Below are positions 52,000 to 60,996 of a DNA stretch of 64,000 bases, one piece after another. Every line of letters starts with the position of its first letter. Within the stretch, counting starts at the first letter, position 1. Origin of the DNA: Halolamina sp. CBA1230. Its GTDB lineage: Archaea; Halobacteriota; Halobacteria; Halobacteriales; Haloferacaceae. The translations under genes and the position numbers were made by a program. The stretch lies in contig NZ_CP054587.1 of NCBI RefSeq assembly GCF_002025255.2, positions 434,001 to 498,000 on the forward strand, written 5' to 3'. The notes beneath the pieces are model-generated. The model was not told where the DNA came from, did not search any database, and saw only the letters and a list, made by a program, of their open reading frames with translations.

Positions 52000-53079
52000 A
52001 TGGATCTCGAGACGCTCGCCGAGTCGTTCGACCGGCGGGACTGGCAGGAACTCGAAGCGACCGACGACCCCGTGCGCTTCGCGATGGTCGGCGTCGGCTG
52101 GTGGACCCGGGAGCAGGCGATGCCCGCGGTCGCGAACGCCGAGCTGTGCGAGACGACCGTGCTCGTCAGCGGCGACACCGAGAAGGCCGCCGACGTGGCG
52201 GCCGACTCGGAGACGGTCGAGCACGCGATCAGCTACGACGCGTTCCACGACGGCGAAGCGAGCGACGCCTACGACGCCGTCTACGTCGTGACGCCGAACG
52301 CGCTCCACCTCCCGTTCGTCGAGACGGCCGCCGAACTCGACAAGGCGATCCTCTGTGAGAAGCCGATGGAGGCGACGATCGAGCGCGCCGAGCGGATGGT
52401 CGAGGTCGTCGCGGAGCACGACGCGACGCTGATGATCGCCTACCGGATGCAGACCGAACCCGCGGTTCGGCGGGCGAAGGAGTTCGTCGACGAAGGGCTG
52501 ATCGGCGAACCGATCTTCGTCAACGGGAACATGACCGAGCCGATCCTCGAACTGGTGCCCGACCCCGACCAGTGGCGGCTGGACGGGGAACTCTCCGGCG
52601 GCTGTGCGGTGATGGATATCGGGCTCTACCCGCTGAACACCGCGCGATTCCTGCTCGGTTCTGACCCCGAGCGCGTTCGCGGGACGGTCGCGTCCGTGAA
52701 CCCCGAGTTCGACGACGTGCCGGACGAACACGCCGCGTTCCAGCTCGACTTCCCGGGGCATACGTTCGCGGTCTGTACCGCTAGCCAGAACGCCCACATG
52801 GCGAGCCACATCGAGGTGCTGGGCACCGAGGGCCGGGTCCGTGTCGAGCCGTCGTTCTACCCGTGGGACGACCGCGCGCTCACGATCGAGCGCGGCGAGA
52901 CGAGCGTCGACATCGCCTTCGAGCAGGCCGACCAGATGGAGGAGGAGTTCGAGTACTTCTCACACTGCCTGCTGACCGGCGAGGACCCTCACCCCGACGG
53001 CGAGCACGGGCTGACCGACATCCGGACGATCAAGGCGGTGTACGAGGCCAGCGAGACCGGCGAAACCGTGGAGCTCTGA
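52000..53079 (+). CDS. xacA: D-xylose / L-arabinose 1-dehydrogenase (Gfo/Idh family, XacA-like)
   Basis: A 359-residue protein starting MDLETLAESFDRRDWQELE. It closely follows what I recall of Haloferax XacA: GVGWWTREQAMPAVANAELC, the catalytic-lysine motif LCEKPMEATIER, and VMDIGLYPLNTARFLLGSDP. It oxidises xylose to xylonolactone with NADP+. A T-rich box (TTTTTTAG, 51969-51976) lies 24-31 nt upstream of ATG 52000. It is paralogous to the gene at 15.9-17.0 kb but more like the characterised enzyme. Confidence 0.9.
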   Translation: MDLETLAESFDRRDWQELEATDDPVRFAMVGVGWWTREQAMPAVANAELCETTVLVSGDTEKAADVAADSETVEHAISYDAFHDGEASDAYDAVYVVTPNALHLPFVETAAELDKAILCEKPMEATIERAERMVEVVAEHDATLMIAYRMQTEPAVRRAKEFVDEGLIGEPIFVNGNMTEPILELVPDPDQWRLDGELSGGCAVMDIGLYPLNTARFLLGSDPERVRGTVASVNPEFDDVPDEHAAFQLDFPGHTFAVCTASQNAHMASHIEVLGTEGRVRVEPSFYPWDDRALTIERGETSVDIAFEQADQMEEEFEYFSHCLLTGEDPHPDGEHGLTDIRTIKAVYEASETGETVEL

Positions 53080-53149
53080 GCCGGGGCGCCGCGTTCGCGG
53101 TCGGAAACACGAGGCGGGTGTTTATGAGTGATCGGGTAACATCGCCTGT

Positions 53150-53725
53150 GTGACCGAAGACTACTCGCTCGAACGCATCGAGCTGACCGACGACAGCTAC
53201 ACCGTCGAGCAGGGGCTGATCCGGAACAAGTTCCGGGCGCTCGACGCCGACGGGAACCTGGTACTGCGCGGGAAACAGAAGATGCTGAAGCTGAAAGAGC
53301 AGTTCCCGTTCGTCGACGAGAACGACCGGGAAGTGTTCGAGGTCAACGCCGGCAGCATGCTCGACGTGGCGGGCGACTACACGCTGACCGACGCCGAGAC
53401 CGACGAGGAGCTGGTGATCCTCGACAACGACTACTCGCTGCTACAGGACACCTGGACGATCCGCGACGCCGACACCGAGGCCAGGCTCGCGGAGATCAAC
53501 TCCCGGGGCGCGCTCACGACGATGGCGCGCAACATCGTCCCGTTCGGCGGCTGGATCCCCCACAAGTACGAGATCACCGACGCCGACGGCGACCACGTCG
53601 GCACCATCGACGGCCAGCTGTCGATCCGTGACCGCTACGAGGTGACGATCGACGACGCGAGCGACGTGCCGACCGAGCCGGTCGTCGCCGCCGCGATGGT
53701 GATCGACGCGATCCAAGAGAACTGA
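53150..53725 (+). CDS. LURP-one-related (tubby-like) protein
   Basis: A 191-residue protein from GTG 53150 (MTEDYSLERIELTDDSYTV). Repeating beta strands (NKFRALDADGNLVLRGKQKM, DYTLTDAETDEELVILDNDY, YEITDADGDHVGTIDGQL) match the LURP-one/tubby-like barrel family. Bacterial and archaeal members are uncharacterised; plant LURP1 is linked to defence. GTTTATG lies about 27 nt upstream. It sits between the dehydrogenase and the lactonase candidate, but may be unrelated to sugar metabolism. Confidence 0.82.
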   Translation: MTEDYSLERIELTDDSYTVEQGLIRNKFRALDADGNLVLRGKQKMLKLKEQFPFVDENDREVFEVNAGSMLDVAGDYTLTDAETDEELVILDNDYSLLQDTWTIRDADTEARLAEINSRGALTTMARNIVPFGGWIPHKYEITDADGDHVGTIDGQLSIRDRYEVTIDDASDVPTEPVVAAAMVIDAIQEN

Positions 53726-53774
53726 TCGCGCTCGGGCACCAACGCTTTGCCCTCCCCCGCCGAACCACGCGGCC

Positions 53775-54644
53775 ATGGTTCACTCGACGTGGGACGACTG
53801 GTTCGTGCGCGACGAGGTGGAGGCGGCTGACCCCAGCGACGGCGTCGTCGGCTGGTATCTCGGCTGTAACGGGTTCGTGCTCCGCTCGGCGTCGACGACG
53901 CTGTACGTCGACCCGTACTTCGGCGACGGCGACCCGCCGAACATCGTCCGGATGATCCCCGTCCCGATCGACCCCGCCGACGCCACGGACTGCGACGCGG
54001 TGCTCGCCACCCACGAGCACATCGACCACATGCACCCGCCGTCCTACGACCCGCTCGTGAACGACCTCGGCGCGGAGCTCTACGCGCCCGAGGCCTCCTA
54101 CGAGGAGCCCCACTACGGCGGCGACATGCGGGCGCCCGACGAGCAGAAACACGTGATCGCCGAGGGCGACGAGTTCGAGGTGGGCGACTTCACCGTCCAC
54201 GTCCGCGGGGCGAACGACCCCGACGCGATCGAGCCGGTGAGCTACGTGATCGAACACGAGTCGGGGACGTTCTTCCACGCCGGCGACAGCCGGCCGGCGC
54301 CGGCGGCGTTCCCCGAGATCGCCGCCGAGTTCGATATCGACGTGGGCGCGCTGGCCTTTGGCTCGGTCGGGAACATCTACGAGCCCGAATCGGGGTACGG
54401 CGAGCGCACGCGGTGGTACATGGACGAGAACCAGATCGTCGAGGCGGCGAACCAACTCGAACTGGACCGGCTGCTCCCGACCCACCACGACATGTGGCAG
54501 GGCGTCGGTGCCGACCCGAAGGTGCTCCACGAACACGCGACCTCGTTCCGCTACCCGCGGGTGTTGGAGGTGCCCCACGTCGGCTGTGCGTTCCGGTTCG
54601 GCGAGCCGGGGATCCAGCGGATGGGCGCACTGGACGGACGATAG
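53775..54644 (+). CDS. Metallo-beta-lactamase-fold hydrolase, candidate pentonolactonase
   Basis: A 289-residue protein starting MVHSTWDDWFVRDEVEAAD. Metal ligands: THEHIDHMH (HxHxDH), a His in PTHHDMW, and Asp/His in FFHAGDSR. The fold and signature resemble UlaG, the L-ascorbate-6-phosphate lactonase. Its position in the pentose cluster, between the dehydrogenase and dehydratase, makes it a candidate for hydrolysing xylonolactone or arabinolactone. I recall the Haloferax pathway using a SMP-30 type lactonase, and none is seen here, so this would be a non-homologous replacement. Function is inferred. Confidence 0.8.
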   Translation: MVHSTWDDWFVRDEVEAADPSDGVVGWYLGCNGFVLRSASTTLYVDPYFGDGDPPNIVRMIPVPIDPADATDCDAVLATHEHIDHMHPPSYDPLVNDLGAELYAPEASYEEPHYGGDMRAPDEQKHVIAEGDEFEVGDFTVHVRGANDPDAIEPVSYVIEHESGTFFHAGDSRPAPAAFPEIAAEFDIDVGALAFGSVGNIYEPESGYGERTRWYMDENQIVEAANQLELDRLLPTHHDMWQGVGADPKVLHEHATSFRYPRVLEVPHVGCAFRFGEPGIQRMGALDGR

Positions 54645-54703
54645 TCGGTCCGGGTCGCCGTGCTTGAGGGGATTTTTAGGGACTGCCCCCGGAGTCGGAG
54701 GCC

Positions 54704-55876
54704 ATGGCACCCACGATCACGAAGATCGAGAGCCGGGAGTTCGAGTACCCGCTGGAGGACGTGGGCACCGACGAACACGGCTTCAACCTCGTCTACGAGC
54801 CGGGCGAGACCACCTACCGCAAACTGTTCGGCGTGAAGATCCACACCGACGAGGGGATCACCGGCGAGTACGTCGGCGGGAACTCCCCCGCCGCCGCGCA
54901 GTACAACATCATCGCGAAGTACCTGATCGGGAAGAACCCGCTCGAACGCGAGAAACACTGGTCGGAGATCAAGCGCGCGCTCCGGAAGTACGACCGGATG
55001 GGGATGGGCCCCATCGACATCGCGCTGTGGGACTTCGCGGGCAAGCACTACGACGCGCCGATCCACGAGCTGCTGGGCACCTACCGCACCGAGATCCCCG
55101 CCTACGCGTCGACGTACCACGGCGACGACGCCGGCGGTCTCGACTCGCCGGAGGCGTTCGCGGACTTCGCGGAGGAGTGTCGCGACGCGGGGTTCGGCGG
55201 CTTCAAGATCCACGGCTGGGGCGGCGGCGACTCCTCCCGTGACCTGGACCGCGAGGTCGAGGCGGTCCACGCCGTCGGCGAGCGCGTCGGCGACGAGATG
55301 GACCTGATGCACGACCCCGCCTGCGAGCTGGAGACGTTCGCCGACGCGCTCGAACTCGGGAAGGCGTGTGACGAACAGGACTTTTTCTGGTACGAGGACC
55401 CGTTCCGCGACGGCGGCATCTCCCAGCACGCCCACCGCAAGCTGTCACAGAAGCTCGATACGCCGATCCTCCAGACCGAGCACGTCCGCGGGCTGGAACT
55501 CAAGTCCGACTTCGCGGCCAACGACGCGACGGACTTCCTCCGTGCGGACCCCGAGTACGACGCCGGGATCACGGGCGCGATGAAGGTCGCCCGCGTCGCC
55601 GAGGCGTTCGGGCTCGACATCGAGTTCCACGCGCCCGGGCCGGCACAGCGCCACTGCATCGCCGCCTGCCGCAACTCCAACTACTACGAGATGGCGCTGG
55701 TCCACCCGTACTGTCAGAACACCCAGCCGCCCGTCTACGAGGGCGGCTACTCCGACATGATGGAGGCCGTCGAAGACGGGACGGTTTCGGTCCCCGAGGG
55801 GCCGGGGCTCGGCGTCGACTACGACTGGGCGTACATCGAGGAGAACACGACCGGCGACGTCCACACCTACGAGTAG
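54704..55876 (+). CDS. xacD: Pentonate dehydratase, enolase superfamily (XacD-like)
   Basis: A 390-residue mandelate-racemase-group enzyme starting MAPTITKIESREFEYPLED. Residues on the active site: KxH in GFKIHGWGG, metal ligands Asp in LMHDPACE, Glu in YEDPFRD and Glu in QTEHVRG, and a His/Asp dyad in RADPEYDAGITG and IEFHAPGPAQ. This arrangement is found in sugar acid dehydratases. It would convert xylonate or arabinonate to 2-keto-3-deoxypentonate, the substrate of the XacE-like enzyme. The order dehydrogenase, lactonase candidate and dehydratase on one strand supports the pathway assignment. Confidence 0.87.
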   Translation: MAPTITKIESREFEYPLEDVGTDEHGFNLVYEPGETTYRKLFGVKIHTDEGITGEYVGGNSPAAAQYNIIAKYLIGKNPLEREKHWSEIKRALRKYDRMGMGPIDIALWDFAGKHYDAPIHELLGTYRTEIPAYASTYHGDDAGGLDSPEAFADFAEECRDAGFGGFKIHGWGGGDSSRDLDREVEAVHAVGERVGDEMDLMHDPACELETFADALELGKACDEQDFFWYEDPFRDGGISQHAHRKLSQKLDTPILQTEHVRGLELKSDFAANDATDFLRADPEYDAGITGAMKVARVAEAFGLDIEFHAPGPAQRHCIAACRNSNYYEMALVHPYCQNTQPPVYEGGYSDMMEAVEDGTVSVPEGPGLGVDYDWAYIEENTTGDVHTYE

Positions 55877-55948
55877 CGGGTGGCGGTGTCTCTCGGAGGA
55901 CGGGTACCGCCGACGGATATTTCGTTCGTCGGGCACAAATCTAACCGC

Positions 55949-56404
55949 ATGAGTTCTGAGAAAGTCATCGACCTGCTGCGCAAGGCGTACGGCGACGAGA
56001 TGGAGACGGTGATGAACTACCAGACCAACGCCATCGTGCTCGACGGCGTCCGCGCCGAGGAGATCAAGGAGAGCCTCCAGACGGACATCCAAGAGGAGCT
56101 CGGCCACGCCGAACAGCTCGGGAACCGGCTCAAACAGCTCGACGCACGCCCGCCCAGCTCCGGCGAGTTCGTCGCGCGACAGGACTCCCTCCAGCCGCCC
56201 GAGGACTCCACGGACGTGCTCTCGGTGATCCGTGGCGTGCTCGACGCCGAGGAGGACGCCATCGACACCTACCGCGAACTGATCGACGCCGCGGAGGCGG
56301 CGGACGACCCGGTGACGGAGGACCTCGCGGTCACGATCCTCGCCGACGAGGAGGCCCACCGCACCGAGTTCCGCGGCTTCGAGAAGGAGTACCAGCAGGA
56401 CTGA
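55949..56404 (+). CDS. Ferritin-like domain protein
   Basis: A 151-residue protein starting MSSEKVIDLLRKAYGDEME. The four-helix ferritin-like fold shows metal ligand patterns EMETVMNYQTNAIVLDG and EELGHAEQLGNR, then EEDAIDTYRELIDA and DEEAHRTEFRGFE (ExxH). It could be a bacterioferritin/rubrerythrin-related or DUF892-like protein acting in iron storage or oxidative stress. ATG 55949 chosen because the upstream part is outside the fold. Followed by a T-tract terminator. Confidence 0.85.
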   Translation: MSSEKVIDLLRKAYGDEMETVMNYQTNAIVLDGVRAEEIKESLQTDIQEELGHAEQLGNRLKQLDARPPSSGEFVARQDSLQPPEDSTDVLSVIRGVLDAEEDAIDTYRELIDAAEAADDPVTEDLAVTILADEEAHRTEFRGFEKEYQQD

Positions 56405-56436
56405 GGAGGGGAAGCGGCGCGCGTCACCACCTTTCG

Positions 56437-56447
56437 TTTTTTTTTTT
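56437..56447 (+). terminator. T11 terminator after the ferritin-like gene
   Basis: Eleven consecutive T residues begin 33 bases after the stop codon, touching the end of the convergent permease gene. Long T-tracts terminate archaeal RNA polymerase. Confidence 0.6.
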
Positions 56448-57406
56448 CACTCGACGGAAACCTGCGGGTCGAGATAGCCGTACAGCACGTCTTGGAGGAA
56501 GCTCCCGGCGATGCCGAGGAACACGATCACGAGCGTCGACCAGGTGACCAGCGACATGTCGCCCTGATCGACCGCCACCAGGCTCGCGCGTGCCAGCCCG
56601 TCGATCGGGAGGATCTCCTCGATCACGTAGATGTTCAACACCAGCACCGCCAGCAGCTCCGTCAGCGACAGCGAGACGATCGGCAGCGCCGCGTTCCGGA
56701 GCACGTGCCGCACGAGCGTAAGCCGGGAGATCCCCTTCGCCCGCAGCATCTTCACGAACTCCCGGCCCGTCTGATCCAGCACGGCCGAGCGACTGAACCG
56801 GAGTTGGCCGGCCAGCAGGCTCACCGCGACCGTGAAGGCAGCGATCACCTGTGGGTGAACGTACGGCCCGCTACCGGTGAGCGGACCCGCGCGGGCAGGG
56901 GAGACGACGGCGAGAACGTACGTGATCACCATGAACACGGGGATCCCGAGCAGCGCGTACGTGCTCAGTCGTGCACTCCAGTCGACGGCGCCGTTCTTCT
57001 CGAACGCTGCCAACACCCCCAGCGGGACACCGAGCACGATGGCGATAGCGACGCCAGGCAGGACGTACTCGAGCGTCGTCACCACCCGCCCGTCGAGCAC
57101 GGCCGCGACCGGTTCGCCGTACGCGACCGATTGTCCCCACTCCAGCGTGGTGAGGTCGATCAGATACCCCAAGTAGTGCTCGTGGAGGGGCTGATCCAGC
57201 CCGCGCTGGGCGACGAACGCCTCCCGGAACCGTTCGATCTCCCGCTCGGTCGCGTTCTGCCACCGCAGGAGCGCGAGCTGCTGGCGGAGGATAATGCGTA
57301 TCTGGAGGATGGTGAACGCGAACATCACCGTCGCGGCGGCGTACACCGAGAAGACGGCGAACGCGAACCGCCGGAGGAGGTAGCTGACGTAGCTCACGGG
57401 GACCAC
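56447..57406 (-). CDS. dppB: Peptide/nickel-type ABC permease, DppB
   Basis: A 319-residue protein from GTG 57406 (MVPVSYVSYLLRRFAFAVF) with six helices. It has the DppB features: a long first loop with GLDQPLHEHYLGYL and the permease coupling loop EFVKMLRAKGISRLTLVRH. It is transcribed opposite to the other importer genes across a shared promoter region, unusual because DppB and DppC normally form a plus-strand pair. An alternative GTG start lies three codons later. The substrate-binding protein is not in the window. Confidence 0.9.
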   Translation of the reverse strand: MVPVSYVSYLLRRFAFAVFSVYAAATVMFAFTILQIRIILRQQLALLRWQNATEREIERFREAFVAQRGLDQPLHEHYLGYLIDLTTLEWGQSVAYGEPVAAVLDGRVVTTLEYVLPGVAIAIVLGVPLGVLAAFEKNGAVDWSARLSTYALLGIPVFMVITYVLAVVSPARAGPLTGSGPYVHPQVIAAFTVAVSLLAGQLRFSRSAVLDQTGREFVKMLRAKGISRLTLVRHVLRNAALPIVSLSLTELLAVLVLNIYVIEEILPIDGLARASLVAVDQGDMSLVTWSTLVIVFLGIAGSFLQDVLYGYLDPQVSVE

Positions 57407-57462
57407 CCGACCACTGATCGAGCGAGCGAAGCGACCGCTGCCATGGCGTTCATCTCCAACAT

Positions 57463-57479
57463 AAAGTCTTATAAACTTT
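57463..57479. promoter_or_regulatory. Palindromic bidirectional TATA region of the divergent dpp genes
   Basis: AAAGTCTTATAAACTTT has matching AAAGT/ACTTT arms around CTTATAA. A TATA element (TTATAAA) can be read on both strands. On the plus strand it predicts a start near 57497, just before ATG 57508; on the minus strand it predicts a start near 57447, about 40 nt before GTG 57406. Confidence 0.65.
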
Positions 57480-57507
57480 CCTGATGGTTCCTGAACCGCG
57501 AAGATCG

Positions 57508-58722
57508 ATGCCCTCCAAAGAGTTCGAGTCTGCCGCCTTCACCGAGGTGGAGTGGGACGCACGCGACAGCCGGTTCACGGTCCGGAAGCGGACGCTCGGC
57601 CTTCTCGCCGCGTTCCTCCTGCTGGCGGCCCTCTACGCCTACGACGCGATCGTCGCGCCCGAGGAGCTCGTCGCGGTCCTGAACTGGGACGTCACCCGCG
57701 CGGACTGGCTACTCCTCGTCGCGAGCGTGTTCGTCGTACGCTACGGACTCTACCCGCTCGCGGCCGACCCCGACCGGACGCGGCGCCTGCTCCGCCGGCT
57801 GCGCTCACACCCGATCGGGTTGGCCGCGCTCCTCTCTCTCGGCGTCCTCACCGCTATCGGCCTCCTGGGCCCGGGGCTGTTCTTCGACACGGGCTACCCC
57901 AAACTCAAGTACCGGCTCCAGCCCCCGGTGTTCACCACTGTGTACGTCGACGACATCCACTACTACAACTGCGTCGGGCAGGTGGCCGACGGCTACTGTC
58001 ACGGGACGTGGCGCTACCCGCTCGGGACGAACCGCTACGGGGAGGGGATGCTCGAACTGCTGGTCTACGGGGTCCGGATCGCGCTACAGGTCAGCCTCCC
58101 GACGGTGGTGCTCATCGGCGTCGTCGGCACGACCGTCGGCGCGGTCGCGGGCTACTACGGCGGCCTGGTCGACGACATCCTGATGCGCTACGTGGATATC
58201 CAGCAGACGGTGCCCGCCATCGTGGTGTACATCCTGCTCGCGACGTTCTTCCTCGGTGATTACGAGGGGGTCGCCGACGGCGGCCTGTTCGCGTTCGTCG
58301 CGGTGTTCGGTCTGCTCAACTGGGGTGGCGTCGCCCGGGTCGTCCGAAGCAACGCGCTCCGACAGCGATCCTCGGGGTACGTGCTGGCCGCGCGGGCGAC
58401 GGGCGCGAGCGACCTGCAGATCCTCCGGGACCGGATCGTCCCGAACGCGCGGGGGACGATCGTCACCGCGCTCAGCCGGCGGGTGCCGCTGCTCGTGCTC
58501 GCACAGGTCGCGCTGGCGTACCTCAGCCTCAGCCGGATCGCCTCGGAGTCGCTCGGCCGGGTCATCCGGGTCGGACTCGTCAGCGATACGATGCCGTGGC
58601 ACCAGAAGTGGTGGGTGACGACGTTCGCGGTCGCGTTGCTCGCGTTCGCCGTCGCGGCGTTCAACGTCTCCGGTGACAGCCTCCGCGACGCGCTCGACAC
58701 GCGGGAGGGGGGGAGCTCGTGA
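57508..58722 (+). CDS. dppC: Peptide/nickel-type ABC permease, DppC
   Basis: A 404-residue protein; ATG 57508 (MPSKEFESAAFTEVEWDAR) is preferred over ATG 57484 because the TATA element predicts transcription from about 57497. Helix 1 (LGLLAAFLLLAALYAYDAI) is followed by further helices and the coupling loop SGYVLAARATGASDLQILRD. It is longer than usual (family ~300) with an N-terminal extra hydrophobic pair (WLLLVASVFVVRYGL). Its end overlaps dppD by four bases. Confidence 0.88.
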   Translation: MPSKEFESAAFTEVEWDARDSRFTVRKRTLGLLAAFLLLAALYAYDAIVAPEELVAVLNWDVTRADWLLLVASVFVVRYGLYPLAADPDRTRRLLRRLRSHPIGLAALLSLGVLTAIGLLGPGLFFDTGYPKLKYRLQPPVFTTVYVDDIHYYNCVGQVADGYCHGTWRYPLGTNRYGEGMLELLVYGVRIALQVSLPTVVLIGVVGTTVGAVAGYYGGLVDDILMRYVDIQQTVPAIVVYILLATFFLGDYEGVADGGLFAFVAVFGLLNWGGVARVVRSNALRQRSSGYVLAARATGASDLQILRDRIVPNARGTIVTALSRRVPLLVLAQVALAYLSLSRIASESLGRVIRVGLVSDTMPWHQKWWVTTFAVALLAFAVAAFNVSGDSLRDALDTREGGSS

Positions 58723-59726
58723 GCGACCCCCTGCTCTCGGTGCGGGATCTCCACACCGAGTTCGACACCGAAGCCGGGGTAGTGAAGGCGGTCGACGGCG
58801 CCTCCTTCGACGTCGACGCCGGCGAGACGGTCTGTCTCGTCGGCGAGTCCGGCTCCGGGAAGACCGTCGCCTGCGAGTCGATCACGCGGCTGATCCCGAC
58901 GGACTCCGGCGCGATCACCGACGGCGAGGTCCGGTTCGACGGCGACGATCTGACCGAGCGGACGGGGTCGGAGCTGACCGAGTACCGCGGGAACCGGATC
59001 GCCCACGTGTTCCAGAACCCACAGGGCGCGCTCGACGACATGTACACGGTCGGCCAACAGATCGTCGAGACCGTCCGGGCCCACCGCGATCTCGACAGGG
59101 AGGCCGCGCGGGCGGAGGCGATCGACCTGCTCGACCGCGTGGGGATTCCCGACGCTGCCGACCGGTTCGACGAGTACCCCCACTCGTTCAGCGGCGGGAT
59201 GAAACAGCGCGTCGTCGTCGCGATCGCGCTCGCCGGCGACCCCGACCTGCTGATCGCGGACGAGCCGACGACAGCGCTCGACGTGACGATCCAGGCCCAG
59301 ATCCTCCGCCTGCTCGACGAGATCCAGAGCGAACGCGGGATGGGGCTGCTGTTCGTGACCCACGACCTCGGCGTCGTCGCGGAGATCGCCGACCGCGTGG
59401 TCGTGATGTACGCCGGGAAGGTGATGGAGGCCGGCGGCGTGTACGAGCTGTTCGAGAACCCCGCCCACCCATACACCAGAGCGTTGCTCGACTGCCTCCC
59501 GGGCCGCGGCCAGGCGTTCGACACGATCGGCGGCACGACGCCCGATCCGACCGATCCGCCCGACGGCTGTCGGTTCCACCCGCGTTGTGAACATGCAGTC
59601 GAGGACTGCCGCGCCGGTGAGCAGCCGGCGTTCGAGCGCGTCGACGACGGCCACGAGGTGTCCTGTCTGCTGTACGGCGACGACCACCACCCACCGATGT
59701 CCTTCCCCGACACGAACGATGACTGA
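58719..59726 (+). CDS. dppD: Peptide/nickel-type ABC ATPase, DppD
   Basis: A 335-residue ATPase from GTG 58719 (MSDPLLSVRDLHTEFDTEA). Walker A GESGSGKTV, signature SFSGGMKQRVVVAIAL and Walker B LLIADEPTTALD. The C-terminal oligopeptide-transporter domain carries Cys residues (GCRFHPRCEHAVEDC and VSCLLYG) of the type that bind an Fe-S cluster. The 3' end overlaps dppF by eight bases (ATGACTGA). Confidence 0.94.
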   Translation: MSDPLLSVRDLHTEFDTEAGVVKAVDGASFDVDAGETVCLVGESGSGKTVACESITRLIPTDSGAITDGEVRFDGDDLTERTGSELTEYRGNRIAHVFQNPQGALDDMYTVGQQIVETVRAHRDLDREAARAEAIDLLDRVGIPDAADRFDEYPHSFSGGMKQRVVVAIALAGDPDLLIADEPTTALDVTIQAQILRLLDEIQSERGMGLLFVTHDLGVVAEIADRVVVMYAGKVMEAGGVYELFENPAHPYTRALLDCLPGRGQAFDTIGGTTPDPTDPPDGCRFHPRCEHAVEDCRAGEQPAFERVDDGHEVSCLLYGDDHHPPMSFPDTNDD

Positions 59727-60933
59727 GGAACCCCTGCTCTCGGTGCGCGATCTGGAGAAACATTACCCGGTCCGGAGCGGCCTGCTGCGCCGCGTCAGCG
59801 ACCACGTGAAAGCCGTCGATGGGATCTCCTTCGACGTGGAGGCCGGCGAGGTCGTTGGCCTCGTCGGGGAGTCCGGCTGTGGGAAGTCGACGGCGGCGAC
59901 GACGCTGCTCCACCTCGAAGAGCCCACCGGCGGGGCGGTCCGGTTCCAGGGCGAACGCGTAGCCGACCAGTCGCGGGCCGAGCGGAAGGCGTTCCGGCGG
60001 AACGCACAGGTCGTGTTCCAGGACCCCGACTCCGCGTTCGACCCGCAGGCGACCGTCGGCGAATCGATCGCCGACCCGCTCGAGACCCACGGCCTGCGCG
60101 ACGAGGCGCGACAGGCGGAGATCGTCGCCGACGTGCTCGAACGCATCGGGCTCTCCGCGGACGACGCCGACCGCTACCCCCACGAGTTCTCCGGCGGGCA
60201 GAAACAGCGTATCGCGCTGGCCCGCGCGCTCGTGCTCGACCCGGACCTGCTGGTCGCAGACGAGCCCGTGAGCGCGCTGGACGTGAGCATCCAGGCCGAC
60301 ATCCTCTCGCTGCTCGCGGACCTCCGGGACGAACTCGACCTGGGGATCCTGCTGATCAGCCACGACCTCGACGTGGTGCGGCAGATCTGTGACCGCGTCG
60401 CGGTGATGTACCTCGGCGAGATCGTCGAGGTCGGGCCGACCGAGGCGCTGTTCGAGAACCCCCAGCACCCCTACACGGAGGCGCTGCTCGACGCCATCCC
60501 CGACCCCGACCCGCGGAACCGAGGCGATCCGGTCGAACTCCGCGGGGACGTCCCCGACCCCATCGACCCGCCGGCGGGCTGTTCGTTCCACCCGCGCTGT
60601 CCGCAAGTGATCCCGCCGGAAGAGTATGCGTTCGACGACGGCGAGTACAGAGCGGTGCTCGACCTCCGGCTCGCGCTGCGGGACGACGATATCGACACGG
60701 ATCGCCACGACACGACGACGGCGATCCGTGAGGCGTACGACGTCCCGGGGACGCTCGCCGACGACGACGCCGAGGCGGTGCTGGAGGGCGCGATCGACGA
60801 CGTGCTGGACGGCGACCGGGAGCGTGCGCTCGACCGACTCGACGCGTTCGAGACGCCGTGTGAGCACGAGGATCCGGAGCTTCAGTCGACGAACGAGCGG
60901 CAGTCCGCCGCCTGCCTCCGACATACGCGGTGA
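59719..60933 (+). CDS. dppF: Peptide/nickel-type ABC ATPase, DppF
   Basis: A 404-residue ATPase starting MTEEPLLSVRDLEKHYPVR. Walker A GESGCGKST, signature EFSGGQKQRIALARAL and Walker B LLVADEPVSALD. The C-terminal domain has GCSFHPRCPQV and an extended ~80-residue acidic tail ending CEHEDPELQSTNERQSAACL, longer than standard DppF (~320-350). It completes the operon dppC-dppD-dppF. Confidence 0.92.
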   Translation: MTEEPLLSVRDLEKHYPVRSGLLRRVSDHVKAVDGISFDVEAGEVVGLVGESGCGKSTAATTLLHLEEPTGGAVRFQGERVADQSRAERKAFRRNAQVVFQDPDSAFDPQATVGESIADPLETHGLRDEARQAEIVADVLERIGLSADDADRYPHEFSGGQKQRIALARALVLDPDLLVADEPVSALDVSIQADILSLLADLRDELDLGILLISHDLDVVRQICDRVAVMYLGEIVEVGPTEALFENPQHPYTEALLDAIPDPDPRNRGDPVELRGDVPDPIDPPAGCSFHPRCPQVIPPEEYAFDDGEYRAVLDLRLALRDDDIDTDRHDTTTAIREAYDVPGTLADDDAEAVLEGAIDDVLDGDRERALDRLDAFETPCEHEDPELQSTNERQSAACLRHTR

Positions 60934-60996
60934 TCGTGATGTGGCTGTGCCGGCGTGCTTGGGTTTAACACGGAACATCCCGTAGCTACGGACGCT

